From a virus: 56,368 nt of DNA. Within the stretch, counting starts at the first letter, position 1. The number at the start of each line of letters is the position of its first letter. Below the pieces are notes generated by a model, which ran no database searches, was not told the DNA's origin, and worked only from the letters and a program-made list of their open reading frames with translations. Both the position numbers and the translations under genes were made by a program. The DNA lies in IMG/VR virus record IMGVR_UViG_3300032323_000661, positions 1 through 56,368 of that record; one strand, written 5' to 3'. Shown piece after piece: positions 39,871 to 48,136 of this stretch.

Positions 39871-39945
39871 GGGACTGTGTGGGGATCGAACCCACCACCT
39901 TCGGGTTTGAACGGCGAATTTCGCGCCGACCTCTGCTCCAGTCCC
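39871..39945 (-). tRNA. tRNA-like element, degenerate
   Basis: Read on the minus strand it has a perfect 7-bp acceptor stem (GGGACTG/CAGTCCC) and a perfect T-arm (GTGGG-TTCGATC-CCCAC). A 5-bp hairpin CGGCG-CGAAATT-CGCCG lies in the middle. The D-arm is shortened or missing, the anticodon loop lacks the usual U33, one base separates the T stem from the acceptor, and no CCA is encoded (GCCC follows). It is either a decayed tRNA gene or a tRNA mimic; no amino acid can be assigned. Confidence 0.45.
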
Positions 39946-39952
39946 CATAATC

Positions 39953-40390
39953 TCATGACCGAGTGATACTGGCTCGCGTGAAAGGCGAGACGTTCAGCAT
40001 GTCGTCGGGGATCTCTTCACCGCTGCGGTACATCTGCTTCACCGTCGCTTTCAGCGTCGAGGGGTTAACGTTCGCGGTTATCAGGTCGCCCCGGCCATTG
40101 TCGCCGAGCCACTCGAAGAACCGCTCTTTCTGGTCCGCCTTGATACTCACGTGCATATCGGCGGTCAGCGACACGCGGCCAATGCCGGACACCGCGATGC
40201 GGTCCACACCATCATCCTCCATCTTCGCGGGCACTTTTGTGATGCGCAAGAAGTCGTATTCCTTGTTGAGTATCTTCAGCTGCGCCTCGATCGCTTCCTT
40301 GCGATTTTGCAGCGTGGACATTGCTTCGATCAGTTCTACGAGTGTCTTGCCGTCGTACTGCGCGAATTCGTTGGGGGTATCAATAGACAT
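39953..40390 (-). CDS. Conserved phage protein, 145 aa
   Basis: N-terminal coiled coil (LVELIEAMSTLQNRKEAIEAQLKIL), then a small beta/alpha domain (GIGRVSLTADMHVSI, RFFEWLGDNGRGDLI, TLKATVKQMYRSGEEIPDDML). The pattern recurs among phage replication modules without known function. GGAG lies upstream of the ATG. Confidence 0.7.
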   Translation of the reverse strand: MSIDTPNEFAQYDGKTLVELIEAMSTLQNRKEAIEAQLKILNKEYDFLRITKVPAKMEDDGVDRIAVSGIGRVSLTADMHVSIKADQKERFFEWLGDNGRGDLITANVNPSTLKATVKQMYRSGEEIPDDMLNVSPFTRASITRS

Positions 40391-40721
40391 TTATTTCTCC
40401 TTCGATCGAGATTCTGATGGGGGTGTACATACGGTCGCGGTTGTTCCACTTGAGGATGTTGAAGGTCGTTCCCTTCTCGCGAGCAATAGCGAATACAAGT
40501 CCCGCAACGATGGGAGAACCAGAAGTCGCGATGAAATCGACCTCCGGCCTGTACTCGGCGAATCGGCTTCGGATGAAGGCGACGAGCTTTTTGTTGTGCA
40601 GGGAGTCGAGCACATTCGATACCTCACTGGTGGACAAGAACACGGGTTCCCCGAATCGTTCAATGTCGGAGTAGTTGGCGGTCATCACCTCTTGCGTGAT
40701 GTAAATCTTCGGCTTTTCCAT
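40380..40721 (-). CDS. 113-aa protein with phosphoribosyltransferase-like loop
   Basis: Contains DFIATSGSPIVAGLVFAIARE followed by FNILKWNNRDRMYTP. The hydrophobic strand, small-residue loop and helix recall the beta-loop-helix of phosphoribosyltransferases, but the family signature is incomplete and size is small, so an enzyme function is not claimed. The start uses the GATAGAGGACC leader. It overlaps the next gene by 11 bases. Confidence 0.6.
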   Translation of the reverse strand: MEKPKIYITQEVMTANYSDIERFGEPVFLSTSEVSNVLDSLHNKKLVAFIRSRFAEYRPEVDFIATSGSPIVAGLVFAIAREKGTTFNILKWNNRDRMYTPIRISIEGEINVY

Positions 40722-40750
40722 TAATGGTCCTCTATCTGTGTGTAGGTTCT

Positions 40751-40780
40751 ATTATACACTACACGAGTGTTCCGAGTAAC
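40751..40780 (-). promoter_or_regulatory. Probable promoter after the SF2 helicase
   Basis: Minus strand -10 TATAAT (40756-40751) followed by the GATAGAGGACC leader of the 40721 gene. The -35 region (GTTACT or TTACTC) is poor and overlaps the helicase 3-prime end. Confidence 0.5.
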
Positions 40781-42492
40781 TTACCGGTAGAACGATCGTT
40801 TATGCTCGTGCGAATGAACTCCGATACGTCCTTCTTGCTCTTGAGCGCTTCAATCACGGTCTCGTCCACAGTGCCCTCGGCCACCAAATCGATGTAGGTT
40901 ACACTCCGCGTCTGCCCGATCCGGTGCGCCCGGTCCTCGGACTGCTCGCGGTCGGTGAACGAGAACGAGTTGGAGTAATACACGACGAGCTCGGCGGCGG
41001 TCATGTTGAGACCCACGCCACCGGTGGCCGCGTTGCCCACGATGAACCTCGCCTTCTTGGTCTGGAACTTGTCCGACACGTTCGCCCAGCGTGTGTCCTC
41101 GTCGATCGCTCCGTACACCTGCACGACAGAACTCGGCCCGTACTTCTCGACAAGCGCCTCGGTCACCATCTGGATCTCTTCGATGAACCGGCACCAAATG
41201 ATCGTGCTGCACTCGGTCTCTTCCACGATCGACATTAGCTCCTCGATCTTTGCGTTCTTGCCGGGAATCCGTACATGATCGAATTTCGAGGGGTTGTGGA
41301 CGTCCGGGTTGCGTTCCCACGTTGCCACTCCTCCTGCGATTTCTTGGAGTCGGAGCATTTTTTCGAGCATTGTGGTGACGGTGATTCCTCGATCTCCCAT
41401 GACCGCTTTGTCACGCTTAGCAATTTCGCGATATATTCTTTTCTGTTCATCATTGAGTTGCACTGTTCTGGTTTCGAACACTTTCGGCGGCAATTCGGTC
41501 AGCACCTCCGACTTGCGCACTTGGAACGTGAAGGGCGCGAGCAATTCGGTCAGCTCCGCCATGTTCTGGTAGCCCACGACCTGCCGTTGCTCGTACCCGC
41601 CCATGATCGCGTAGCGGTTACGGAACGAGTAGAAATCGCCGATCCCGATGATATTCGGGTCGATGAACTCGAACTGCATGAACACGTCCATAGGTCCGTT
41701 GGCCACAGGGGTGCCGGTCATAATCACCCGGTAGTTCGCCGACAGCCCGAGCTTGACGCAATTCTTGGACCGTACCGCCGAATGGGTCTTGATCATGTGC
41801 GCTTCGTCCACGATCATTCCCACCCGAGTGCTGCAGCCGACGAACTTTTGCGCCAGCAGCGTCGCACCACCAGCGGCGAGCGATTCGGTGCCCACGATCA
41901 GGAATTTAAGGCCTCGGCTCGTGTCGGTGTTCCACGCCTCGAACACCTTGGGTTTGCTGGTGTCGAGCACAAGCACGTCGGTCTCGACCGGGCAGTGAAT
42001 CCCGATCTCGGCCTCCCAGTTGCGGCGCGTCGAGAACTTGGTCACCACGAGCACCCGGTCCACCTTGCCGTCGACGAAATACGCCGAGAACAGGTCGAGC
42101 GACGTCTTGGTCTTGCCGGTGCCCATGTCCATGTAGAACGCGAACCCTGGCTTGCCCCATGCACAATCGAGCGCTCGGCGCTGGTATCCCCTCGGCTCCG
42201 TCTTGAACGGGTACAGGGGTGGGAACGGATTTAGACGGGCGGCAGCCTTTTCGATAGTGCGAGTTGCAGCCTCGCGAGCTGGGCCTGTGAAAACGTCAGC
42301 ACCAAAATTGCTGAGCAGAAACTCGCTATTAGCGCGTAATGCAGGAGCTGTCCACACGCGGCGACGAGCATCCCAACGCCGATTAGGCACCGCACGCACC
42401 TTGTCCACCATCCAAGGAGGAGTCTCGATAATGAAGCGCGAGGTCTTGGCATCGTAGTCAATCTTAATATTCGGAGCGGAAGACGGGTTCAT
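40759..42492 (-). CDS. SF2 helicase of the SNF2/SMARCAL1-like type
   Basis: A 577-aa DNA-dependent ATPase. The N-terminal WDARRRVWTAP region resembles a HARP-like substrate-recognition segment. Helicase motifs: I YMDMGTGKTKTSL, II VDEAHMIKTHS, III MTGTPVANG, V VGLNMTAAE, VI SEDRAHRIGQTRS. Such enzymes in phages drive branch migration, fork remodelling or origin melting. It follows the primase with a 29-base overlap. GAGG precedes the ATG. Confidence 0.9.
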   Translation of the reverse strand: MNPSSAPNIKIDYDAKTSRFIIETPPWMVDKVRAVPNRRWDARRRVWTAPALRANSEFLLSNFGADVFTGPAREAATRTIEKAAARLNPFPPLYPFKTEPRGYQRRALDCAWGKPGFAFYMDMGTGKTKTSLDLFSAYFVDGKVDRVLVVTKFSTRRNWEAEIGIHCPVETDVLVLDTSKPKVFEAWNTDTSRGLKFLIVGTESLAAGGATLLAQKFVGCSTRVGMIVDEAHMIKTHSAVRSKNCVKLGLSANYRVIMTGTPVANGPMDVFMQFEFIDPNIIGIGDFYSFRNRYAIMGGYEQRQVVGYQNMAELTELLAPFTFQVRKSEVLTELPPKVFETRTVQLNDEQKRIYREIAKRDKAVMGDRGITVTTMLEKMLRLQEIAGGVATWERNPDVHNPSKFDHVRIPGKNAKIEELMSIVEETECSTIIWCRFIEEIQMVTEALVEKYGPSSVVQVYGAIDEDTRWANVSDKFQTKKARFIVGNAATGGVGLNMTAAELVVYYSNSFSFTDREQSEDRAHRIGQTRSVTYIDLVAEGTVDETVIEALKSKKDVSEFIRTSINDRSTGKLLGTLV

Positions 42493-44026
42493 CGATTTTT
42501 ACCTCATGCTCTTCAGTAATAGGGGCGTACCAGACGTTAATAACCTTGCCGCCCGGAATTCGCATCTTGTCGTGGTCCGCCCCACAGTCGCGGCGCAACG
42601 CGATCCACAAATCCATGCCGTGCAGCACCTCGGCCTTGTTGCGCTTGAGGAACTCCGAGAATGCGGTGCCTTTGAACACCACACACCGGACGCCGTTGAC
42701 CACCTGCACTATCGGAATGTTCCGGGTCAGCGCCTTGCGGTCTTCGGTATTGGTGCCCTCGGACGCGAGGTCGGCCTTCTGCACGAACTCGGTGAACTTG
42801 GCGGCGATCACACCCGAAGCGGACGCCTCCTTAGGCACTTCGACGACACGGAGATTGGGAACCAGCGGGTCGAGTACGCGCCGACGCCACGACTCCTGCG
42901 AGATCTTGGGGATATTGATCTTAATGCGCTCGAAGATCAGGTTACCCATAGCGGCGGGGTCGCGCAGCACGATGGTAGGAATGTTCGAGATCAGGTGCCC
43001 GTTGACGTGCAAGCCCCAGCGCGGCGGGTCCGATTGATACTCGATCAGGTCCGTGAACTGCGGCAGCGAGTCCTGCGCGTCCAGGTCTTTAGCCTCGTCC
43101 ATCGAGATACCGAACTCGCGGGTAACGCACACCTTGCGATCGCACAGGCTCTTGCAGGGGTCCTCGGAGCACTTGTACAGGTAATCGCGGCGCGATGCCG
43201 AGCGGATCACCTTCTTAGCCTCAGCCGGTCCCAGCGGCTTGTCGAACATTGTCTTGTTCAGCGCCATCGCGTCGCCAAAGAACGTGTCGGGACGGGCACG
43301 CTTGAGGTACACCACCACGTTGTACATGGAGTCGTTCCGAGAGCCGGACTCGACCCCGGTGTGGATCATCTTCTGGATACACGGTGGCGCTTCGAGGTGC
43401 TCGCGTGTCGCCATCGCTTGCAGCTGTTCGACCGTCACCCGCTTGGACTGCGCCATTTGCACGAACAGCTCGAACGAGATCCGCTCGCCCTTCTCGTTCA
43501 CCGCGTACCGCACCGTATCCTCGACGTTGAAGTAGCACAGATTAATCCAGTTACCCAGCGATTTCTCGCCACTGGAAGTCACCAGCGAATCCTGCTTGGG
43601 GAATATGTCCACGTGCGTTTTAATCTGGAGCATGTCGCGCCAGCTGTTCAGGAGCCGGATCACGAGCTTGGCCGGGAGGTAGTCCTGCCCGAACAGGTAC
43701 AGATGGCACCCGCCCGATTTGGAACGCGTCGGCACAAGCGGGAGCCGGTACTGCTCGATCTTGGTGGCAAGGTCCACGATGTCGATATCGGACCCGTCCG
43801 ACCCTTTACCGTGGTTGTCCACGTCGATACACCCGAACTTGCAGGTGCCGCCGTCGGTCACGGGGACTACCCCTAGACCCATGCGCCCGGACAGGTGCGC
43901 GGCGTAATGCTCTTCCGTGACTTCTGCCTTCTCCGTTACCATATTACCGGTACTGGGGTCCCACTGGCCGTAAGACCGCAGGTTCCCGGAGAACAGATCG
44001 GCGAAGTCTTTAACTAGACTCGTCAT
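42464..44026 (-). CDS. Archaeo-eukaryotic-type primase (TOTE/PrimPol-like)
   Basis: A 520-aa protein. The N-terminal half has the catalytic acidic pair in GCIDVDNHG (near residue 70) and SKSGGCHLYLF with the basic/His residue expected of the TOTE-type AEP primase fold. A Cys cluster (YKCSEDPCKSLCDRKVC) in the middle should bind zinc. It would make primers and might also polymerise DNA. First gene of the replication module; ATG 44026 with GAGGA upstream is chosen over a longer frame that runs into the promoter. Confidence 0.8.
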   Translation of the reverse strand: MTSLVKDFADLFSGNLRSYGQWDPSTGNMVTEKAEVTEEHYAAHLSGRMGLGVVPVTDGGTCKFGCIDVDNHGKGSDGSDIDIVDLATKIEQYRLPLVPTRSKSGGCHLYLFGQDYLPAKLVIRLLNSWRDMLQIKTHVDIFPKQDSLVTSSGEKSLGNWINLCYFNVEDTVRYAVNEKGERISFELFVQMAQSKRVTVEQLQAMATREHLEAPPCIQKMIHTGVESGSRNDSMYNVVVYLKRARPDTFFGDAMALNKTMFDKPLGPAEAKKVIRSASRRDYLYKCSEDPCKSLCDRKVCVTREFGISMDEAKDLDAQDSLPQFTDLIEYQSDPPRWGLHVNGHLISNIPTIVLRDPAAMGNLIFERIKINIPKISQESWRRRVLDPLVPNLRVVEVPKEASASGVIAAKFTEFVQKADLASEGTNTEDRKALTRNIPIVQVVNGVRCVVFKGTAFSEFLKRNKAEVLHGMDLWIALRRDCGADHDKMRIPGGKVINVWYAPITEEHEVKIDEPVFRSEY

Positions 44027-44053
44027 GATTTCCTCGCTATAAGCTATTGGGGA

Positions 44054-44082
44054 TTGACACCACCTCGGTGGGCTGGTAGAAT
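44054..44082 (+). promoter_or_regulatory. Possible plus-strand promoter
   Basis: TTGACA (44054-44059), 17 bases, TAGAAT (44077-44082). The spacer contains the inverted repeat CCACC-TC-GGTGG. It overlaps the -10 of the oppositely directed primase promoter and would transcribe into region B, where no gene is seen. It may make a primer or regulatory RNA, or be chance. Confidence 0.35.
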
Positions 44083-44110
44083 TATAACACTCCCCATCTC
44101 GGAACAGCAA
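44081..44110 (-). promoter_or_regulatory. Promoter for primase and SF2 helicase
   Basis: Minus strand: -35 TTGCTG (44110-44105), 18-base spacer, -10 TATAAT (44086-44081), about 55 bases before ATG 44026. Confidence 0.6.
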
Positions 44111-44225
44111 TCCCCACAGTTTGTTCCACTGTTACATCACGATGGAACGGCTGATGTAACACCCCCTCCCATTCGAAGACAAGGCCCGCTGTTACACCGT
44201 TACACATGCACGCGGGGGTGCGATC

Positions 44226-44245
44226 CTGTCGCAAGCTTGCGACAG
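44226..44245. repeat. Perfect 20-bp palindrome
   Basis: CTGTCGCAAG followed by its exact complement. Flanking GGGGG and GAT on the left and ATC and CCCCC on the right extend the possible cruciform with small interruptions. No U-tract, so not a typical terminator. Confidence 0.85.
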
Positions 44246-44431
44246 ATCCCCCCTATATGTGGTGGAACGGTATCTACGGTGGAACAAACACGCCGAATGT
44301 GAAGCGGGACGGGGCTTCGGAGCCAGTCAGGGTGTTCCAGACGCCGTTCCACCTTATGTAACACATTAGGGCGAACCCGAATATCGTACGTGTATGCGCG
44401 TAAGCTGAGCGCAAGCTAGAATGAAAGAGAG

Positions 44432-44453
44432 CCCTCCGGAGGCCCTCGGAGGG
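44432..44453 (-). terminator. Terminator-like hairpin at the end of the late module
   Basis: Minus strand stem CCCTCCG/CGGAGGG with an 8-base loop, followed by CTCTCTTTCAT. It is 22 bases past the stop at 44475 and separates the late from the replication module. Confidence 0.6.
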
Positions 44454-44474
44454 TGGGGCAGCTATATTAATAGC

Positions 44475-46514
44475 TTACCGTGCGAACTGCTGCAACGGAG
44501 AGGGCGAGGGTGGGCCAGACGGTGTACCCGGAGTGGCCACCGATTCCTCGGGGTACTGCTGGGGGATTCCACGGGAGGCTCCGAGTGCTCCGGCCATACC
44601 AGCGGCGGTACCTGCAGCACCGGTGGCGGTAAGCAGTTCCTGCTCCTGCGTCTTGAGCGACTGCATGATACTGTCGATCACCGCGTCGGTCTTGGCGGCG
44701 GGGGTCAGCAGCTTTTGCACGGTTGGCGCTGCCACGGAGGGAGGTACGCCCGTCAGCGCAGGGAACCGGTTGCGCACGGTCTCCAGCATAGCGCCGAATG
44801 GGCGACCTTGCACGAGTGCAGTGGCGGCACCTACACCACCAGCGTCGTCGGCCAGATCCGTGTCCAGGGGCGACCTGCGGAATCCGGTCTTCTCGGTCTG
44901 GAGCATGTTGCGCTCTTCAACGAGTCGATTCTTGAATGTGTCGAATGCCTCGTCGTCGCGGAATGCGCGACGCAGCTTGTCCTCGACGCCCCGGGGAAAG
45001 ATGGTGGCCAGAGGGTCAGCGGTGGGACCTCCGGCACGCATGCGCTCCAGCATAGCCTGCGACACCCCGGCACGGAACGCGTCGTATTCGGACGGAGAAT
45101 CGCGGAAGCGCTCGATCAGCTTGCGCATATCCATCTCGGGTAGTTGGTAGATCCGTTGGCCTTCCTTCATCGCGGTGAGCATCTCCGAATCCCCGGCGAA
45201 CGCCTCTCGGGCCGTGCGGTACTCGGGCGACCGGCGTTCCATGGCCTTGAGGAGCTTCTCCTTCATGTCCATTAGAATTCGAGCCTGATTCGCGCCACGG
45301 TCCGAGGACATCGCCCGCTCGATCATGTCGTCGAGTTCGAGCTTGGTCTCGTGCAAGCCGCGCAGCACGTTGGCGGGGTCGTTAATATCCAGGCCTTGGT
45401 CGGCCATCCGGCGCGAGCCGCCTTCCATCGCGGTGCGGAAGGTAGGAAGGTTGCGCAGTGCCTCCAATTCGCGGGAGTTGCGGGGCGTGAACGTCGGGGC
45501 CGAGTTCCACGCCGCCTTGTACAGTGCGTCGGCTTCCTCGGAACGCTTGCGGATCAGGTCGGTGACGTCCGTGTAGAAATCCTTCGATCCCGACATCAGT
45601 GTGCGCAGGTCCTCGGACACCCGGGGCACCCGCTCGATCTCGCGTGCGGCCAGTGCCGCTTTTGTGTCTCTACGTGCAGCACCCGGTGCAGCGCTGGAGC
45701 GGCGCAGCAGTGCGGCGGTGTTCTCGCCGAGGTCCGCCAGTGTGGCTTCCCCGCGCTGCATCGCGGCCAAGCGTGCAGCGGCCTGATCCGGGGTCATCCC
45801 GTCCTTTTCGAGTGCACGTGCGATTGCGAGGTCTGCGGCCTTGTTGCTGTCGCCGTAGCCCATAGCCGTTTTCACGCGTCGGAATGCGGGCATCAGCACA
45901 TACTGCCCCGCCAGTCCTGCGCCACCGGCGATCGTACCACCGGCGATACCACCCTTCAGGGCCTCACCGGGCAATTCGCCCATCGGCTTTTCGGAAGTGC
46001 CTACAGCCGATACCGCACCAGTGCCCGCACCGACTCCTACAGCGCGGCCAATCGTGGGCTTGGTGCCGAACAGCAACTCGGCGGCGCGTGGTCCGAGCCG
46101 GGAGGCGACAGCACGGGAAGCGCCGGGAATCAGTGCACCACCGCCTGTTACCAGCGCGGGAGCAAGACTGCCGCCCATTTCGGCCACGGTGGACGAGACA
46201 GGGTTGGCCTCGCGGTATTTACGCAGTCCTTCGCGCTCGGCCTTCACGAGGTCCTCGTAGGAGCCTTGCCCCATAGCGGAGCGCAGCTTGGCGATCGCCT
46301 CGTCCGAAAAGCCCATTGTCAGCCCTTGCAGGGCTTGTGATCCGAGTCCAGTCGAGAATGGTCGGGGTCGGGCTGCGGGGGGCTGTGTGGGTGCGCTCGG
46401 GGTGGGAGCAGCAGCGCCGCCAGTCTTGGACGCCTCGAATTTACGGATCGTGGCCTCGGAGGTGCCATTGGGGAACTCATAAATCACTCCACCAATCACG
46501 CGTTCAATGGACAT
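44475..46514 (-). CDS. Internal virion/ejection protein, 679 aa
   Basis: Last gene of the late module. The Pro-rich N-terminal section is followed by a Gly/Ala-rich hydrophobic region (RAVGVGAGTGAVSAVG, GGIAGGTIAGGAGLAG) that could insert in membranes, then long charged helices (about 250-560). The C-terminus is Gly/Pro/Gln-rich. Such helical proteins with an amphipathic hydrophobic stretch are typical of podovirus ejectosome components. The ATG overlaps the preceding stop (TAATG). Confidence 0.65.
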   Translation of the reverse strand: MSIERVIGGVIYEFPNGTSEATIRKFEASKTGGAAAPTPSAPTQPPAARPRPFSTGLGSQALQGLTMGFSDEAIAKLRSAMGQGSYEDLVKAEREGLRKYREANPVSSTVAEMGGSLAPALVTGGGALIPGASRAVASRLGPRAAELLFGTKPTIGRAVGVGAGTGAVSAVGTSEKPMGELPGEALKGGIAGGTIAGGAGLAGQYVLMPAFRRVKTAMGYGDSNKAADLAIARALEKDGMTPDQAAARLAAMQRGEATLADLGENTAALLRRSSAAPGAARRDTKAALAAREIERVPRVSEDLRTLMSGSKDFYTDVTDLIRKRSEEADALYKAAWNSAPTFTPRNSRELEALRNLPTFRTAMEGGSRRMADQGLDINDPANVLRGLHETKLELDDMIERAMSSDRGANQARILMDMKEKLLKAMERRSPEYRTAREAFAGDSEMLTAMKEGQRIYQLPEMDMRKLIERFRDSPSEYDAFRAGVSQAMLERMRAGGPTADPLATIFPRGVEDKLRRAFRDDEAFDTFKNRLVEERNMLQTEKTGFRRSPLDTDLADDAGGVGAATALVQGRPFGAMLETVRNRFPALTGVPPSVAAPTVQKLLTPAAKTDAVIDSIMQSLKTQEQELLTATGAAGTAAGMAGALGASRGIPQQYPEESVATPGTPSGPPSPSPLQQFAR

Positions 46515-48127
46515 TACTTAACCTCCCGCCCTTGTGCATCCACTTGGACGCGAGGCATGCTGAAATACTGCTGGAATGACAGACGGTCCGGATTGAGCGA
46601 AATCGCACCGGTGGTCGGGTCACGTCGAGTGATAGGGTTCGCTTCGAGATACCTGCGCCACTGCGACTGCGCGAATGGGGTGATCCCGCCGTTAACCGCC
46701 GCGTAGCGCTGCAGGTAATCGTTGAAATCCCGGTCGCGCTGGCGCTGGGCGATCTGGAACTTGATGATGTTCTCGTTCGTCTTCGGCTCTTTGTCCGTGG
46801 AGAATGTGCCGAGGCGCATCCACGCCATATCGGCGTTCGATACGTTGGAATCGCCCGGAATGCGGTTTTGCTTGGCGGCACGGGCGGCAATGGAGTCGAA
46901 TTCGGAGATCTTGGCGCGGTCGCCCGACAGGAGCTTCGCGGCCTCACCCACCCCCATACCGACGCCGAAGGTGTAGCCCGTTTTGATCTCGGAGTTGAGC
47001 TTCAGTGCGCGGCGCAGGTCGTTCAGGTCGTCATCAATCGCCGCCGTGAACGGTGCGATCTTCTCGTTAATGTACTTGGTCGCCTCGGCCTGATCCTTTT
47101 GGCGCTTCTCGGCGATCTCTTTTTTGTTCAGCCCCGTGTACTGCACCTTCGGATCGACCGGCACCCCCGCCTCTTGCGCGGTCTGGTTGATACCTAGAAC
47201 GTTGCCTTGCCGGATGTGCTCCTCGATCTCCTGTCGAGTACGGGTGATCTGCGCCTGCTGCGCTTGGATCGCGGACTGTTTGCTTGTCCGTTCGAGCGCG
47301 ACATCAGATTGCAGTTCACGCTGGGCACGGGCCACATCTTCGGGCTTGAGCGGATCGCCACCGAAGCGTTGCAAGGCCTTTGCCACATCCGGGTTCTGTG
47401 TGCGGAAGGCGTCCCGCTGCGCTTCCTGTTGTGCCCGAGTGCGCTGCACGGGGTCGTTCAGGTCGAGATTGAAGCGGGTGGCGATGTCCTGCAGACTACG
47501 GGTCTCGGAGAACAGCTTAAACTTAGCGGCGAATGCGGGGTCGGTGAGAGAGACTCCGGATTGTGCCGCGAAGGCCTTCATCTCGGGCGTGGCCTTGTCC
47601 ATCGCCAGCAACTCCCGCACCCGAGCGATACCCTCGGGCGAATTCGGGTCGATGCCCTCCGAGCGCACCTGCTGCTGGTACGGGGTGGCCTTGGGTGTGA
47701 TACGCTGCGCGACCGAGAGGCCGAGCTTGGCCGCTTCCTTCTCCTCCCCGAGTGCGGCGTTGGCCAACTCGTAACGCATTCTCGCCAGCTGTGCGGCACG
47801 ATCCGCTTCGGCGTCTTGCACTTTGCTGAACGCGCCCACCGCCGTACCGAGCGACTCGCCGAACGAACCGGTCTTGGTTGGTGCTAGAAAGCCCTGGGCC
47901 AGCGCCAGCATGGAGGGGTCAATTCGGCCCTTGCGTTGCTGCAATGCGCCTTTCATGGCCTCGCGAGCCGCGTCCACCTCCGCTTTCGCGGTGCGGTAGG
48001 CCTCAGTGTCGGCCCCCATTGCTTGCCGACCGAGTGCGGACAAAGAAAGGGAATCGACCTTGGTGGGGTCCACCCCCAAGATCTTCGCGAGTGCTGGGCT
48101 GTACGGATCGGCGGTCTGTTCGGACAT
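46514..48127 (-). CDS. Internal virion protein, 537 aa
   Basis: A largely helical protein rich in Ala, Gln and Arg (AAREAMKGALQQRKGR; long coiled coil near 270-380 with QAQQAQITRTRQEIEEH). No enzyme motif. GGAG lies 7 bases before the ATG. It lies in the string of four large late genes and is inferred to be packaged in the capsid or tail interior. Confidence 0.65.
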   Translation of the reverse strand: MSEQTADPYSPALAKILGVDPTKVDSLSLSALGRQAMGADTEAYRTAKAEVDAAREAMKGALQQRKGRIDPSMLALAQGFLAPTKTGSFGESLGTAVGAFSKVQDAEADRAAQLARMRYELANAALGEEKEAAKLGLSVAQRITPKATPYQQQVRSEGIDPNSPEGIARVRELLAMDKATPEMKAFAAQSGVSLTDPAFAAKFKLFSETRSLQDIATRFNLDLNDPVQRTRAQQEAQRDAFRTQNPDVAKALQRFGGDPLKPEDVARAQRELQSDVALERTSKQSAIQAQQAQITRTRQEIEEHIRQGNVLGINQTAQEAGVPVDPKVQYTGLNKKEIAEKRQKDQAEATKYINEKIAPFTAAIDDDLNDLRRALKLNSEIKTGYTFGVGMGVGEAAKLLSGDRAKISEFDSIAARAAKQNRIPGDSNVSNADMAWMRLGTFSTDKEPKTNENIIKFQIAQRQRDRDFNDYLQRYAAVNGGITPFAQSQWRRYLEANPITRRDPTTGAISLNPDRLSFQQYFSMPRVQVDAQGREVK

Positions 48128-48136
48128 ATTTACTCC

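Larger units (their letters stand above)
44027..44474. promoter_or_regulatory. Module-border region B: inverted-repeat partner of 24304-24554
   Basis: A 448-base gap with no credible gene. It holds the primase promoter, a possible divergent promoter (44054-44082), at least five GTTACA/TGTAAC and six GTTCCA/TGGAAC boxes (44122-44363), a 44-mer (44166-44209) and a 27-mer (44301-44327) that match region A in inverted order, a perfect 20-bp palindrome (44226-44245) and the late-module hairpin (44432-44453). It is a candidate replication origin or regulator-binding region. Confidence 0.75.

Noticed and set aside
42506-43876. 456-aa plus-strand open frame opposite the primase
   Set aside because: Antisense shadow; the minus-strand frame has primase catalytic and zinc motifs.
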